From assembly GCA_964441705.1 (NCBI GenBank), contig CAYTWF010000082.1:1-11279 (forward strand): 11,279 nt of DNA, in the 5' to 3' direction. Made by a program: the position numbers and the translations under genes. Numbering within the stretch: position 1 is the first letter of the stretch; the number at the start of each line of letters is the position of its first letter. The notes under the pieces are model-generated. The model did no database searches and was not told the origin of the DNA. It saw only the letters and a list, made by a program, of their open reading frames with translations. The stretch is from Eshraghiella sp964441705 (lineage in GTDB: Bacteria; Bacillota; Clostridia; Lachnospirales; Lachnospiraceae). Below are positions 1 to 6,904 of this stretch, one piece after another.

Positions 1-91
1 TATATTTGATGAGGATTATGGTGACTTGGTGTCTACTTTTGACACCCTAACCAATTTTAACACAATAAAAGATTAATGTACACAGAAGAAT
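1..91. other. Non-coding end of window downstream of the ynbB-like gene
   Basis: This short AT-rich stretch follows the stop codon of the last operon gene. It contains one small hairpin at 28-46 (GGTGTC / GACACC, 7-nt loop). No T run follows it on the minus strand, so it is not a convincing intrinsic terminator for the operon. No other gene or site is visible, and the true operon end probably lies outside the window. Confidence 0.5.
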
Positions 92-1381
92 TTAGAATAA
101 TTTATCGTATTTTGACGGTTCAAGCTCATACATTTTCTGAAGGCTCATCATAATTCCATATTTTGCATGATACCAGGTAAGTCCACCCTGGAAAAAGGCT
201 GTATATGGTGCTCTTAATGGTCCATCGGCTGAAAGCTCAATTGACGAGCCTGATACAAAAGCACCTGCCGCCATAATTACCTTGGAATCATAGCCAGGCA
301 TATCCCATGGCTCTGGAGTAACATGAGCATCCACAGGAGCCGCCGCCTGGATTCCCTTGCAGAAAGCAATCAGTCTTTCTGGTGTCAAAAGCTCTACTGC
401 CTCAATAATGTCATATCGTGGTTCGCTTCCATTCGGAATTACCTTATAGCCCAGACGCTCATACACATTGGCTGCAAATATTGCCCCCTTAAGTGCTCCG
501 GCTGTAACTGTTGGAGCAAGGAAAAAGCCCTGAAAGAACGCAGGATTAATTCCAAGTGAAGCTCCAAGCTCTTTACCAAGCCCCGGTGCCGTAAGTCTAT
601 AGGCTGCATTATTAACATATTCCTCTTTACCACAGATATATCCGCCAACAGGTGCAAGTCCGCCTCCCGGATTCTTAATAAGAGAACCAACCACCAAATC
701 AGCTCCTACATCAGAAGGCTCTATTGTTTCAACAAACTCACCATAGCAGTTATCAACCATACATATTACATCCGGCTTAATTCCTTTTATAAAAGCAATA
801 AGCTCCCCAATTCTTTCAACAGAAAGTGTTGGTCTGCTGGAATAGCCCTTAGAACGCTGAATTGTAACAAGCCTTGTATGTTCGTTAATTCCTTCACGAA
901 TTCCATTATAATCAAAGGAACCATCAGGGAGCATATCAGCCTGTCTATAGGTAATTCCATATTCTGCAAGACTTCCTTTTTCCTCACGAATTCCAATTAT
1001 ACCCTGCAAGGTATCATATGGAAGTCCTACAGGGGAAAATAATTCGTCCCCCGGTCTTAAATTACCTGCAAGTGCCACTGTAAGTGCATGGGTTCCACAT
1101 GTAATCTGGGCTCTTACAAGCGCAGCCTCTGTATGGAACACATCTGCATATACCTGCTCTAAGGTGTCCCTTCCAATATCGTTATAGCCATAGCCTGTAG
1201 AGGTTCCAAGATGAGCTTCACTTACCTGGTTTTTGTGCATGGCATCAAGCACCTTAAGCTGGTTGATTTCTGCAATTTCATCAATAGCCTCAAATCTTTC
1301 CTTAAGTGATGCTGCAACATCTGCGCAGAAATCATATACCTTTTCTGATATTCCAAGCTGTTCATACATTTCTTTTTTCAT
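92..1381 (-). CDS. ynbB: YnbB-like PLP-dependent enzyme, methionine gamma-lyase family ('aluminum resistance protein')
   Basis: The 429-aa protein is a fold-type I PLP enzyme of the Cys/Met metabolism superfamily, in the subgroup annotated as methionine gamma-lyase family or aluminum resistance protein (Bacillus YnbB). Visible features are the cofactor-pocket segment QITCGTHAL (92-100), the Asp that should pair with the PLP pyridine nitrogen in MVDNCYGEF (D210), and the expected Schiff-base lysine in GSLIKNPGGG (K236). The length is normal for the family. The start is supported by an AGGAAAAGAG ribosome binding site and by a 4-nt ATGA overlap with the end of miaA, which suggests translational coupling. 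In many Firmicutes this gene lies next to miaA and hfq; no hfq is present here. The substrate is not established for the subgroup, so a true lyase activity on methionine is only inferred. Family assignment is firm, reaction is not. Confidence 0.9.
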   Translation of the reverse strand: MKKEMYEQLGISEKVYDFCADVAASLKERFEAIDEIAEINQLKVLDAMHKNQVSEAHLGTSTGYGYNDIGRDTLEQVYADVFHTEAALVRAQITCGTHALTVALAGNLRPGDELFSPVGLPYDTLQGIIGIREEKGSLAEYGITYRQADMLPDGSFDYNGIREGINEHTRLVTIQRSKGYSSRPTLSVERIGELIAFIKGIKPDVICMVDNCYGEFVETIEPSDVGADLVVGSLIKNPGGGLAPVGGYICGKEEYVNNAAYRLTAPGLGKELGASLGINPAFFQGFFLAPTVTAGALKGAIFAANVYERLGYKVIPNGSEPRYDIIEAVELLTPERLIAFCKGIQAAAPVDAHVTPEPWDMPGYDSKVIMAAGAFVSGSSIELSADGPLRAPYTAFFQGGLTWYHAKYGIMMSLQKMYELEPSKYDKLF

Positions 1382-2322
1382 TGTATAATACTCTTTTCCT
1401 GTAAAATTTTTATCATATAATCTGCAATTGCCGACCTGCTGTTAAAATCATTAATATTCACAAAGGTTACATCCTTTTCCCTGCGAAACCAGGTAAGCTG
1501 TCTTTTTGCAAAATGTCTCGTATCTCTTTTAATGATATATACTGCTTCTTCAAGGGTTGTAATCCCTTCAAGGTAATCAATTATCTCCTTGTAGCCAATT
1601 CCCTTCATTGATACATAGGAACGGTCATAGCCCTGTTCCATAAGTGAACGCACCTCATCAACAAGACCCTGGGAAAGCATCTTATCCACACGTCTGTCAA
1701 TTCTTTCATATATATCTGCTCTGTCATCATTAAGAACAAAATATACAAAATTATATGGTGATTCATGAAGCTTTTGTTCTTCATTATGAAGTGATATTGG
1801 CTGCCCTGTCTGATGATAATACTCCAGTGCACGTACAACTCTTTTTACATTATTAGCATGAATCTGTGCTGCCGATACCGGGTCTGCCTCCCTAAGGAGC
1901 TTGTGAACATATTCACAGCCCTTATCAGCTGCCAGCATAAAAAGGCTGTCACGATACGCCGTATCTGCTTCTGTCTGAGTAAAATCAATGTCATATAGCA
2001 CAGACTGTATATAGAATCCGGTTCCTCCTGCAATAATTGGTATATTTCCATGTGCATATATTGTCTGTATTGCATTGTCTGCCATAGCCTTGAAAGTGTA
2101 TACCGAAAAATCCTGGGATGGCTCAAGCACATCAATAAGATAATGTGGCACGCCCTCCATCTCTTTGGGAGTTATTTTGGCAGTTCCAATATTCATATGT
2201 CTGTACACCTGCATGGAATCAGCACTGATTATTTCTCCATTAATACGGTGGGCAAGCTCAACCGAAAGAGCACTTTTTCCAACCGCAGTAGGTCCTGTAA
2301 TGACAATAAGTGGCTGTTTCAT
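1378..2322 (-). CDS. miaA: tRNA dimethylallyltransferase MiaA
   Basis: MiaA transfers the dimethylallyl group from DMAPP to N6 of A37 in tRNAs that read UNN codons. This makes i6A, the substrate of MiaB, whose gene heads the same operon. The 314-aa product is full length. Visible motifs are the P-loop GPTAVGKS (10-17), SADSMQVYR (33-41) containing the conserved catalytic Asp (D35), GGTGFYIQS (99-107), and NNVKRVVRALE (157-167) of the tRNA-binding region. The ATG overlaps the mutL stop by one nucleotide (TAATG), and its own stop overlaps the next start as ATGA. Expression is therefore probably coupled on both sides. No truncation or missing key residue is seen. Confidence 0.97.
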   Translation of the reverse strand: MKQPLIVITGPTAVGKSALSVELAHRINGEIISADSMQVYRHMNIGTAKITPKEMEGVPHYLIDVLEPSQDFSVYTFKAMADNAIQTIYAHGNIPIIAGGTGFYIQSVLYDIDFTQTEADTAYRDSLFMLAADKGCEYVHKLLREADPVSAAQIHANNVKRVVRALEYYHQTGQPISLHNEEQKLHESPYNFVYFVLNDDRADIYERIDRRVDKMLSQGLVDEVRSLMEQGYDRSYVSMKGIGYKEIIDYLEGITTLEEAVYIIKRDTRHFAKRQLTWFRREKDVTFVNINDFNSRSAIADYMIKILQEKSIIQ

Positions 2323-4229
2323 TATACTATCCTCTTAAATTTCTTTTCCAGCTCATATTTGCTCATGAATATCATTGTAGGTCTGCCATGTGGGCAGTTA
2401 TAAGGATTATCCAGCTCCATAAGCTCATTAATCAGCTCCGCCGCTTCCATATGACTAAGCTTATTATTGCCCTTAACAGCAGCTTTACATGCCATTGTGG
2501 CAATTCTGTACTTAATTGTATCAATTGTTGCCCGGGAACCCTCCTGTTCAAGTGAATCAAGTATCTCTAACAGCAGCTCCTTATGATTGGCTTCTGAAAA
2601 ATCAGCCGGTATTCCGCGAATTGCGTATTCATCACCGCCAAATTCTTCTATTTCAAAGCCAAGAGCACTAAAATGCTCCATATTAGTCTTGAGAAGCTCC
2701 TGCTCCTGTACTGTCAGAGATAAAATAACAGGGGGTGAAACCTGCTGTGTTGTAATCTCCCTGCTGTTATAGGTTTTCATAAAGCGCTCAAATAACACTT
2801 TTTCATGGGCAGCGTGCTGGTCAATAATATACATGTTTTTTTCAAATTCAATTATCCAGTAGGTATCAAATACCTGACCAATAATGCGGATTTGCGGCTT
2901 ATTTTCCTCCTTGAGAAGCTCCGGCTTATCAAACAATTCCATCTGATTATAGGTTACAGGTGTCAAAGCCTCCTTATAAACCTCACTCCTTTTGTTCTCA
3001 AAAGGCTCCGGCATTCGGGATGGCAGCTTAACTGGCTGAACCTGCGTGACCTGTTTTTTTACCGGAATCGGCTGCTGCACATTTACTTTCCGTGGTACCG
3101 GTTCCGGCTGTAGCGTTGGCTGCGTTTTTGGTACCGGTTCCGGCATCGGTTCCGGCTGCGGTTTTGGTGCCTGCGTAAATGATACATTATCAGCCACCGG
3201 ACGTTTTTCTTTCTTTACCTCAAGCTCCACATCTGGAATAAGCTCCTTATGTGTAAGTGCATCAGTTACTGCCTCCTTAACCTGTTCGTATATCTGCACA
3301 CTATTGGAGAAGCGAAGCTCAAGCTTGGAGGGATGCACATTAACGTCCAGCAATGATGAATCAATTGTAATGTGAAATGCGGTAAATGGATATTTGTGCA
3401 GCATAATAAAAGGCCCATAGGCATCCTCAATTGCCTTGGACACGATGCTGCTTTTTATATATCTTCCGTTGATATAATAATTTTCAAAGTTACGGTTCCC
3501 CCTTGATACAATAGGCTTTCCAATATAGCCTTTAATCGAAAAGGTCTCAAAGGTACGGTCTATTTCAAGAAGATTATGGGTAATCTCTCTGCCATAAACT
3601 GTATAAACCGAATCCTTAAGGTTACCATTTCCCATAGTCTGTATCTTAGGCTGGTTATTAACTATGAACCTAAAGGAAATATCCGGATGAGACATACACA
3701 GATGCTCAATTATTGAGCTGATATATCCGCCCTCGGTGCCTGGTGTCTTAAGGAACTTACGTCTTGCAGGAGTATTATAAAAAAGATTGCGCACCAGAAA
3801 GGTAGTTCCATCCGGTGCACCAACCTCCTCAAATGCCTTTTCCACGCCGCCGTCTATCTGATAGCGTGTCCCACTAAGCTCCTCTCTGGTTTTGGTAACA
3901 AGCTCAACCTGAGCCACCGCACATATACTTGAAAGTGCCTCACCACGAAAGCCCAGAGAGGATATACTGATAAGGTCCTCTGCGCTTCTAATCTTACTTG
4001 TAGAATGACGAAGAAAAGCAACCCGCACATCTGATGCAGGTATTCCCTGCCCATTGTCAGTTATTCTGATAAAGGATATGCCGCCCTCCTTAATCTCTAC
4101 AGTAATAGCTGTTGCACCGGCATCAATTGCATTTTCAACCAGCTCCTTAACAACTGAGGAGGGTCTTTCAACAACCTCACCTGCCGCTATTTTATTAATA
4201 GTATTCTCATCAAGAATATTAATCGCCAT
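2322..4229 (-). CDS. mutL: DNA mismatch repair protein MutL (endonuclease type)
   Basis: MutL is the ATP-driven matchmaker of mismatch repair; this form is also the strand-nicking enzyme. The 635-aa protein starts with a GHKL ATPase domain: KELVENAIDAGA with E29 and N33, DNGQGIP (58-64), and GFRGEALSSI (93-102). An S5-like domain follows to about 330. A Pro-rich linker at about 343-415 carries PEPVP-type repeats. The C-terminal domain has the metal-binding endonuclease signature DQHA(X)2E(X)4E (D470-E481), ACKAAVKG (580-587) and CPHGRP (612-617). These C-terminal motifs mark the MutH-independent MutL found in Bacillus and most bacteria. QMELF (429-433), just before the C-terminal domain, resembles a sliding-clamp-binding motif. 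The gene starts 3 nt after the mutS C-terminal frame ends, with a GGTGG ribosome binding site inside mutS. Confidence 0.97.
   Translation of the reverse strand: MAINILDENTINKIAAGEVVERPSSVVKELVENAIDAGATAITVEIKEGGISFIRITDNGQGIPASDVRVAFLRHSTSKIRSAEDLISISSLGFRGEALSSICAVAQVELVTKTREELSGTRYQIDGGVEKAFEEVGAPDGTTFLVRNLFYNTPARRKFLKTPGTEGGYISSIIEHLCMSHPDISFRFIVNNQPKIQTMGNGNLKDSVYTVYGREITHNLLEIDRTFETFSIKGYIGKPIVSRGNRNFENYYINGRYIKSSIVSKAIEDAYGPFIMLHKYPFTAFHITIDSSLLDVNVHPSKLELRFSNSVQIYEQVKEAVTDALTHKELIPDVELEVKKEKRPVADNVSFTQAPKPQPEPMPEPVPKTQPTLQPEPVPRKVNVQQPIPVKKQVTQVQPVKLPSRMPEPFENKRSEVYKEALTPVTYNQMELFDKPELLKEENKPQIRIIGQVFDTYWIIEFEKNMYIIDQHAAHEKVLFERFMKTYNSREITTQQVSPPVILSLTVQEQELLKTNMEHFSALGFEIEEFGGDEYAIRGIPADFSEANHKELLLEILDSLEQEGSRATIDTIKYRIATMACKAAVKGNNKLSHMEAAELINELMELDNPYNCPHGRPTMIFMSKYELEKKFKRIV
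3094..3156 (-). repeat. Imperfect short tandem repeats encoding a Pro-Glu-Pro linker inside mutL
   Basis: A 15-base unit, GGTACCGGTTCCGGC on the plus strand, occurs exactly at 3094-3108 and again at 3130-3144, 36 bp apart. A shorter 10-base copy lies at 3147-3156. Read on the coding strand they give repeated PEPxP in the linker between the MutL ATPase and endonuclease domains. The patch is visibly more GC-rich than the rest of the gene. All units are in frame, so gain or loss of a 36-bp unit would change linker length without breaking mutL. Confidence 0.75.
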
Positions 4230-4232
4230 GAA

Positions 4233-4847
4233 TTACCACCTGTTCTTTATTTTATCCTGAATCTTATATAATTCATTAAGGGCTTCAATCGGAGTCATCT
4301 TAGACAGCTCCATATTTTTTATCTCTTCGGTAATATCATCATTGCTTACAGCGTCAAAAAGAGACATCTGCACATATTCCTCTTTGCCAACCTTTTCCGG
4401 AATTTTAAAGGCTTCCGCAGGAACTCCAAGGCGTGCTATTTCCTTTGCCTTCATGGATATGTCATTATCAGCAAGCTCCTTTACAATCTCCTTGGCGCGG
4501 TTAATTACATTGTCAGGAACTCCGGCAAGCTTGGCAACCTGAATACCATAGCTTCTGTCAGCTCCACCCTTTACTATTTTACGCAAAAATACTATGTCAT
4601 CACCCTGCTCCTTAACAGCAATGCAGTAATTGTTAACTGAATCTATTGTACCCTCAAGCTCTGTAAGCTCATGATAATGGGTGGCAAAAAGTGTCTTAGC
4701 ACCTAAAAGCTTAGGATTACTGATGTGCTCAACTACCGCCCAGGCAATTGAAAGTCCATCATAGGTACTTGTTCCTCGGCCTATCTCATCAAGTATAAGA
4801 AGACTGTTAGCCGTTGCATTACGAAGAATATTGGCAACCTCAGTCAT
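4233..4847 (-). CDS. mutS: MutS C-terminal fragment (Walker B to C-terminus), frameshifted from the N-terminal part
   Basis: This 204-aa frame is the rest of the MutS ATPase and its tail. It begins exactly at the Met of the family's conserved FMVEMTEVANIL segment. It contains Walker B LLILDE (D20, E21) with the following GRGTSTYDGLS, then the ATHYHEL switch segment (55-61), GGADRSYGIQVAKLAGVP (94-111), and a C-terminal tail with QMSLF (160-164). QMSLF matches the sliding-clamp-binding motif known at the MutS C-terminus in Bacillus. The frame is +1 relative to the upstream part and overlaps it by 8 nt as ATGACTGA. No Shine-Dalgarno sequence precedes this ATG, so expression would depend on reinitiation after the upstream stop. 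On its own it lacks Walker A and should not be an active ATPase. It is a piece of mutS rather than an independent gene. Confidence 0.93.
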   Translation of the reverse strand: MTEVANILRNATANSLLILDEIGRGTSTYDGLSIAWAVVEHISNPKLLGAKTLFATHYHELTELEGTIDSVNNYCIAVKEQGDDIVFLRKIVKGGADRSYGIQVAKLAGVPDNVINRAKEIVKELADNDISMKAKEIARLGVPAEAFKIPEKVGKEEYVQMSLFDAVSNDDITEEIKNMELSKMTPIEALNELYKIQDKIKNRW

Positions 4848-4854
4848 TTACCAT
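4840..4854 (-). other. Frameshift junction inside mutS
   Basis: Read on the minus strand, the bases are ATG GTA AAT GAC TGA. The upstream frame stops at the TGA (4842-4840). The downstream frame starts at the ATG spanning 4847-4845 within AAATGAC. Restoring the family sequence FMVEMTEV requires adding two bases after GTA. There is no long homopolymer or dinucleotide run at the site that would suggest slipped-strand phase variation. It also lacks a known programmed +1 shift signal such as CUU-UGA. Confidence 0.9.
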
Positions 4855-6882
4855 AAATGTACTCTGACCGCTGGCAAGGTCATCAGAGGCCCCTACACGG
4901 GTAAAAATTCTGTCAACAATTCCAATATCTCCCGCTTTGGCAGGAATATACGAGCCTATCTGTGCCATCAGAACAATAAGTGCTGACTGACGCATATATG
5001 TAGATTTACCAGCCATGTTAGGACCGGTAATAATTGATATTCTGTTCTTGCCATTGTCAAGAAATGTATCGTTTTCCACAAACATACCGTTGGAAATCAT
5101 TTTCTCTACAACCGGATGACGTCCACCCTGAATATTAATAATACCCTTTTCATTAATCTTAGGGCATATATAATTATTCTGGCCTGCCACAACTGCTAAG
5201 GATGAAAAAACATCGGCTTTGGCAATTGCCCTTGCTGTACTTTGAATTCTAATAACCTCTTTTGAAATCTGCTCACGCACATCTGCAAAAAGGTCATATT
5301 CCATGGAAAAAAGCTTATCCTCTGCTCCAAGAATAACCTCCTCAAGTTCCTTTAGCTTAGGTGTTGTATATCTTTCTGCATTGGTAAGGGTCTGCTTACG
5401 AATGTAATCCTCCGGCACCTGGTCCTTAAAGGAATTGGTTACCTCAAGGTAATAGCCAAATACTTTGTTAAATTTAATACGAAGTGTTTTAATTCCTGTA
5501 CGTTCCTTCTCATCAGCCTCAAGCTGGGCAAGCCAGTTCTTGCCATCAGTCTTGGCAGCTCTAAGTCGGTCTATCTCTTCGTTATAGCCCTCCTTAATCA
5601 GCCCACCATCCTTAATTGCTATAGGCGGTTCGTCTACAATTGCTGAATTAATAAGGTTAAATATATCAGTAAGTGGGTCTAACTCCTCATAAATTTCATT
5701 AAGCAGGTCAGATTTCATGGATTTTAACAAATCCTTTATATAAGGCATCATTTCAAGAGAACCCTTAAATGCCACCAAATCCCTTGGTCCTGCAGAACGG
5801 GTACTTATTCGTCCAATAAGACGTTCAAGGTCATATACCGGATTAAGGTACTCCCTAAGCTCTTCCCTTGTTATATAATTGTCAAGGAATTCACCTACCG
5901 CCTTCTGTCGTTTAATTATATCCTCACGGACTACAAGAGGCTGTTCAATCATGCTTCTTAATAATCTTGCCCCCATTGCCGTCTTGGTCTTGTCAAGAAC
6001 CCAGAGAAGTGAGCCTCGTTTCTGCTTTTCTCTCATAGTTTCTACCAGCTCCAGATTACGCCTTGTTGAGCTGTCAATAATCATGTAGCGTCCGGTTACA
6101 TAGGGTGTAATTCTTGTAAGATGAGGCAGTGAATTTTTCTGTGTCTCATACATGTAATTCATAAGAGCACCGGCAGCAATCAGCCCTGTTGGATAGTCCT
6201 TAAGTCCAAGTCCTTCAAGACTGCTAACCTTAAAATGCTCCTTTATTATCTTTTCCGCACCCTTATCATCAAAATACCACGGCTCCAGCTCAGATACCGA
6301 GATATTAAGACGGTTCTTCAAATCCTCAATATCTATACCACTAATGCTGAAGGCTTCATTGCATATAATTTCAGAGGGACTGAATTTATTAATCTCATCA
6401 ATAAGCTCCCGCTCTGTACGAAATTCAGTAACCAGAAACTCACCGGTGGTAATATCAGAGGACGCCAGACCTATGGTTGTTCCCATATACGCAATACACA
6501 TAATGTAATTATTGCGGTCCTCACTTAATGCTCCCGGATTAAAATTAGTACCAGGTGTTACAATCTTAATAACCTCACGTTTTACAAGACCCTTGGCAAG
6601 CTTTGGGTCCTCTACCTGTTCACAGATTGCAACCTTGTAGCCCTTTTCCACAAGCCTGTTGATGTATACGTCAGCTGCATGATGAGGGATACCGCACATT
6701 GGTGCACGCTCCTCCTGTCCGCAGTCCTTACCAGTCAGTGTCAGCTCCAGTTCTCTTGATACATTAATTGCATCATCAAAAAACATTTCATAGAAATCGC
6801 CAAGGCGGTAAAACAGTACACAATCCTTGTACTGCTCTTTTGTTTCAAGATATTTTTGCATCATCGGACTAAATTCAGCCAT
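4840..6882 (-). CDS. mutS: MutS N-terminal fragment (mismatch recognition to Walker A), interrupted by a frameshift
   Basis: MutS recognises mismatches and small loops and recruits MutL. This 680-aa frame starts at MAEFSPMMQKYLETK, typical of the family, with an AGAGG ribosome binding site. The mismatch-contacting Phe-X-Glu is present in GDFYEMF (F30, E32). The connector, lever and clamp domains appear intact through to about residue 600. Walker A is GPNMAGKST (620-628), followed by the signature loop GASDDLASGQSTF (664-676). The frame then ends prematurely as MVND-stop where the family reads MVEMTEVANIL; the remaining ~200 residues continue in the +1 frame. Bases ATGGTAAATGAC fit loss of two nucleotides from an ancestral ATGGTAGAAATGAC-like sequence. 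The break separates Walker A from Walker B, so this product alone should be defective unless the two pieces reassemble. An assembly or sequencing error is also possible. Confidence 0.93.
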   Translation of the reverse strand: MAEFSPMMQKYLETKEQYKDCVLFYRLGDFYEMFFDDAINVSRELELTLTGKDCGQEERAPMCGIPHHAADVYINRLVEKGYKVAICEQVEDPKLAKGLVKREVIKIVTPGTNFNPGALSEDRNNYIMCIAYMGTTIGLASSDITTGEFLVTEFRTERELIDEINKFSPSEIICNEAFSISGIDIEDLKNRLNISVSELEPWYFDDKGAEKIIKEHFKVSSLEGLGLKDYPTGLIAAGALMNYMYETQKNSLPHLTRITPYVTGRYMIIDSSTRRNLELVETMREKQKRGSLLWVLDKTKTAMGARLLRSMIEQPLVVREDIIKRQKAVGEFLDNYITREELREYLNPVYDLERLIGRISTRSAGPRDLVAFKGSLEMMPYIKDLLKSMKSDLLNEIYEELDPLTDIFNLINSAIVDEPPIAIKDGGLIKEGYNEEIDRLRAAKTDGKNWLAQLEADEKERTGIKTLRIKFNKVFGYYLEVTNSFKDQVPEDYIRKQTLTNAERYTTPKLKELEEVILGAEDKLFSMEYDLFADVREQISKEVIRIQSTARAIAKADVFSSLAVVAGQNNYICPKINEKGIINIQGGRHPVVEKMISNGMFVENDTFLDNGKNRISIITGPNMAGKSTYMRQSALIVLMAQIGSYIPAKAGDIGIVDRIFTRVGASDDLASGQSTFMVND

Positions 6883-6904
6883 GGAAATTAACCTCTGTTC
6901 TTAT

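Noticed and set aside
28..46. Intrinsic terminator of the six-gene operon
   Set aside because: The stem is only 6 bp and no T run follows on the minus strand.
3046..3375. Plus-strand 109-codon frame rich in Gly, Ser and Cys
   Set aside because: Its low-complexity Gly-rich sequence is the antisense reading of the PEP repeats in mutL. It is a shadow of a real gene.
4840..4854. Programmed ribosomal frameshifting as the explanation of the mutS split
   Set aside because: No known shift signal is present (no CUU-UGA, no slippery A or U run, no clear stimulator), and a +1 shift here would delete the conserved Glu of FMVEM. It cannot be fully excluded, but a deletion or sequence error is simpler.
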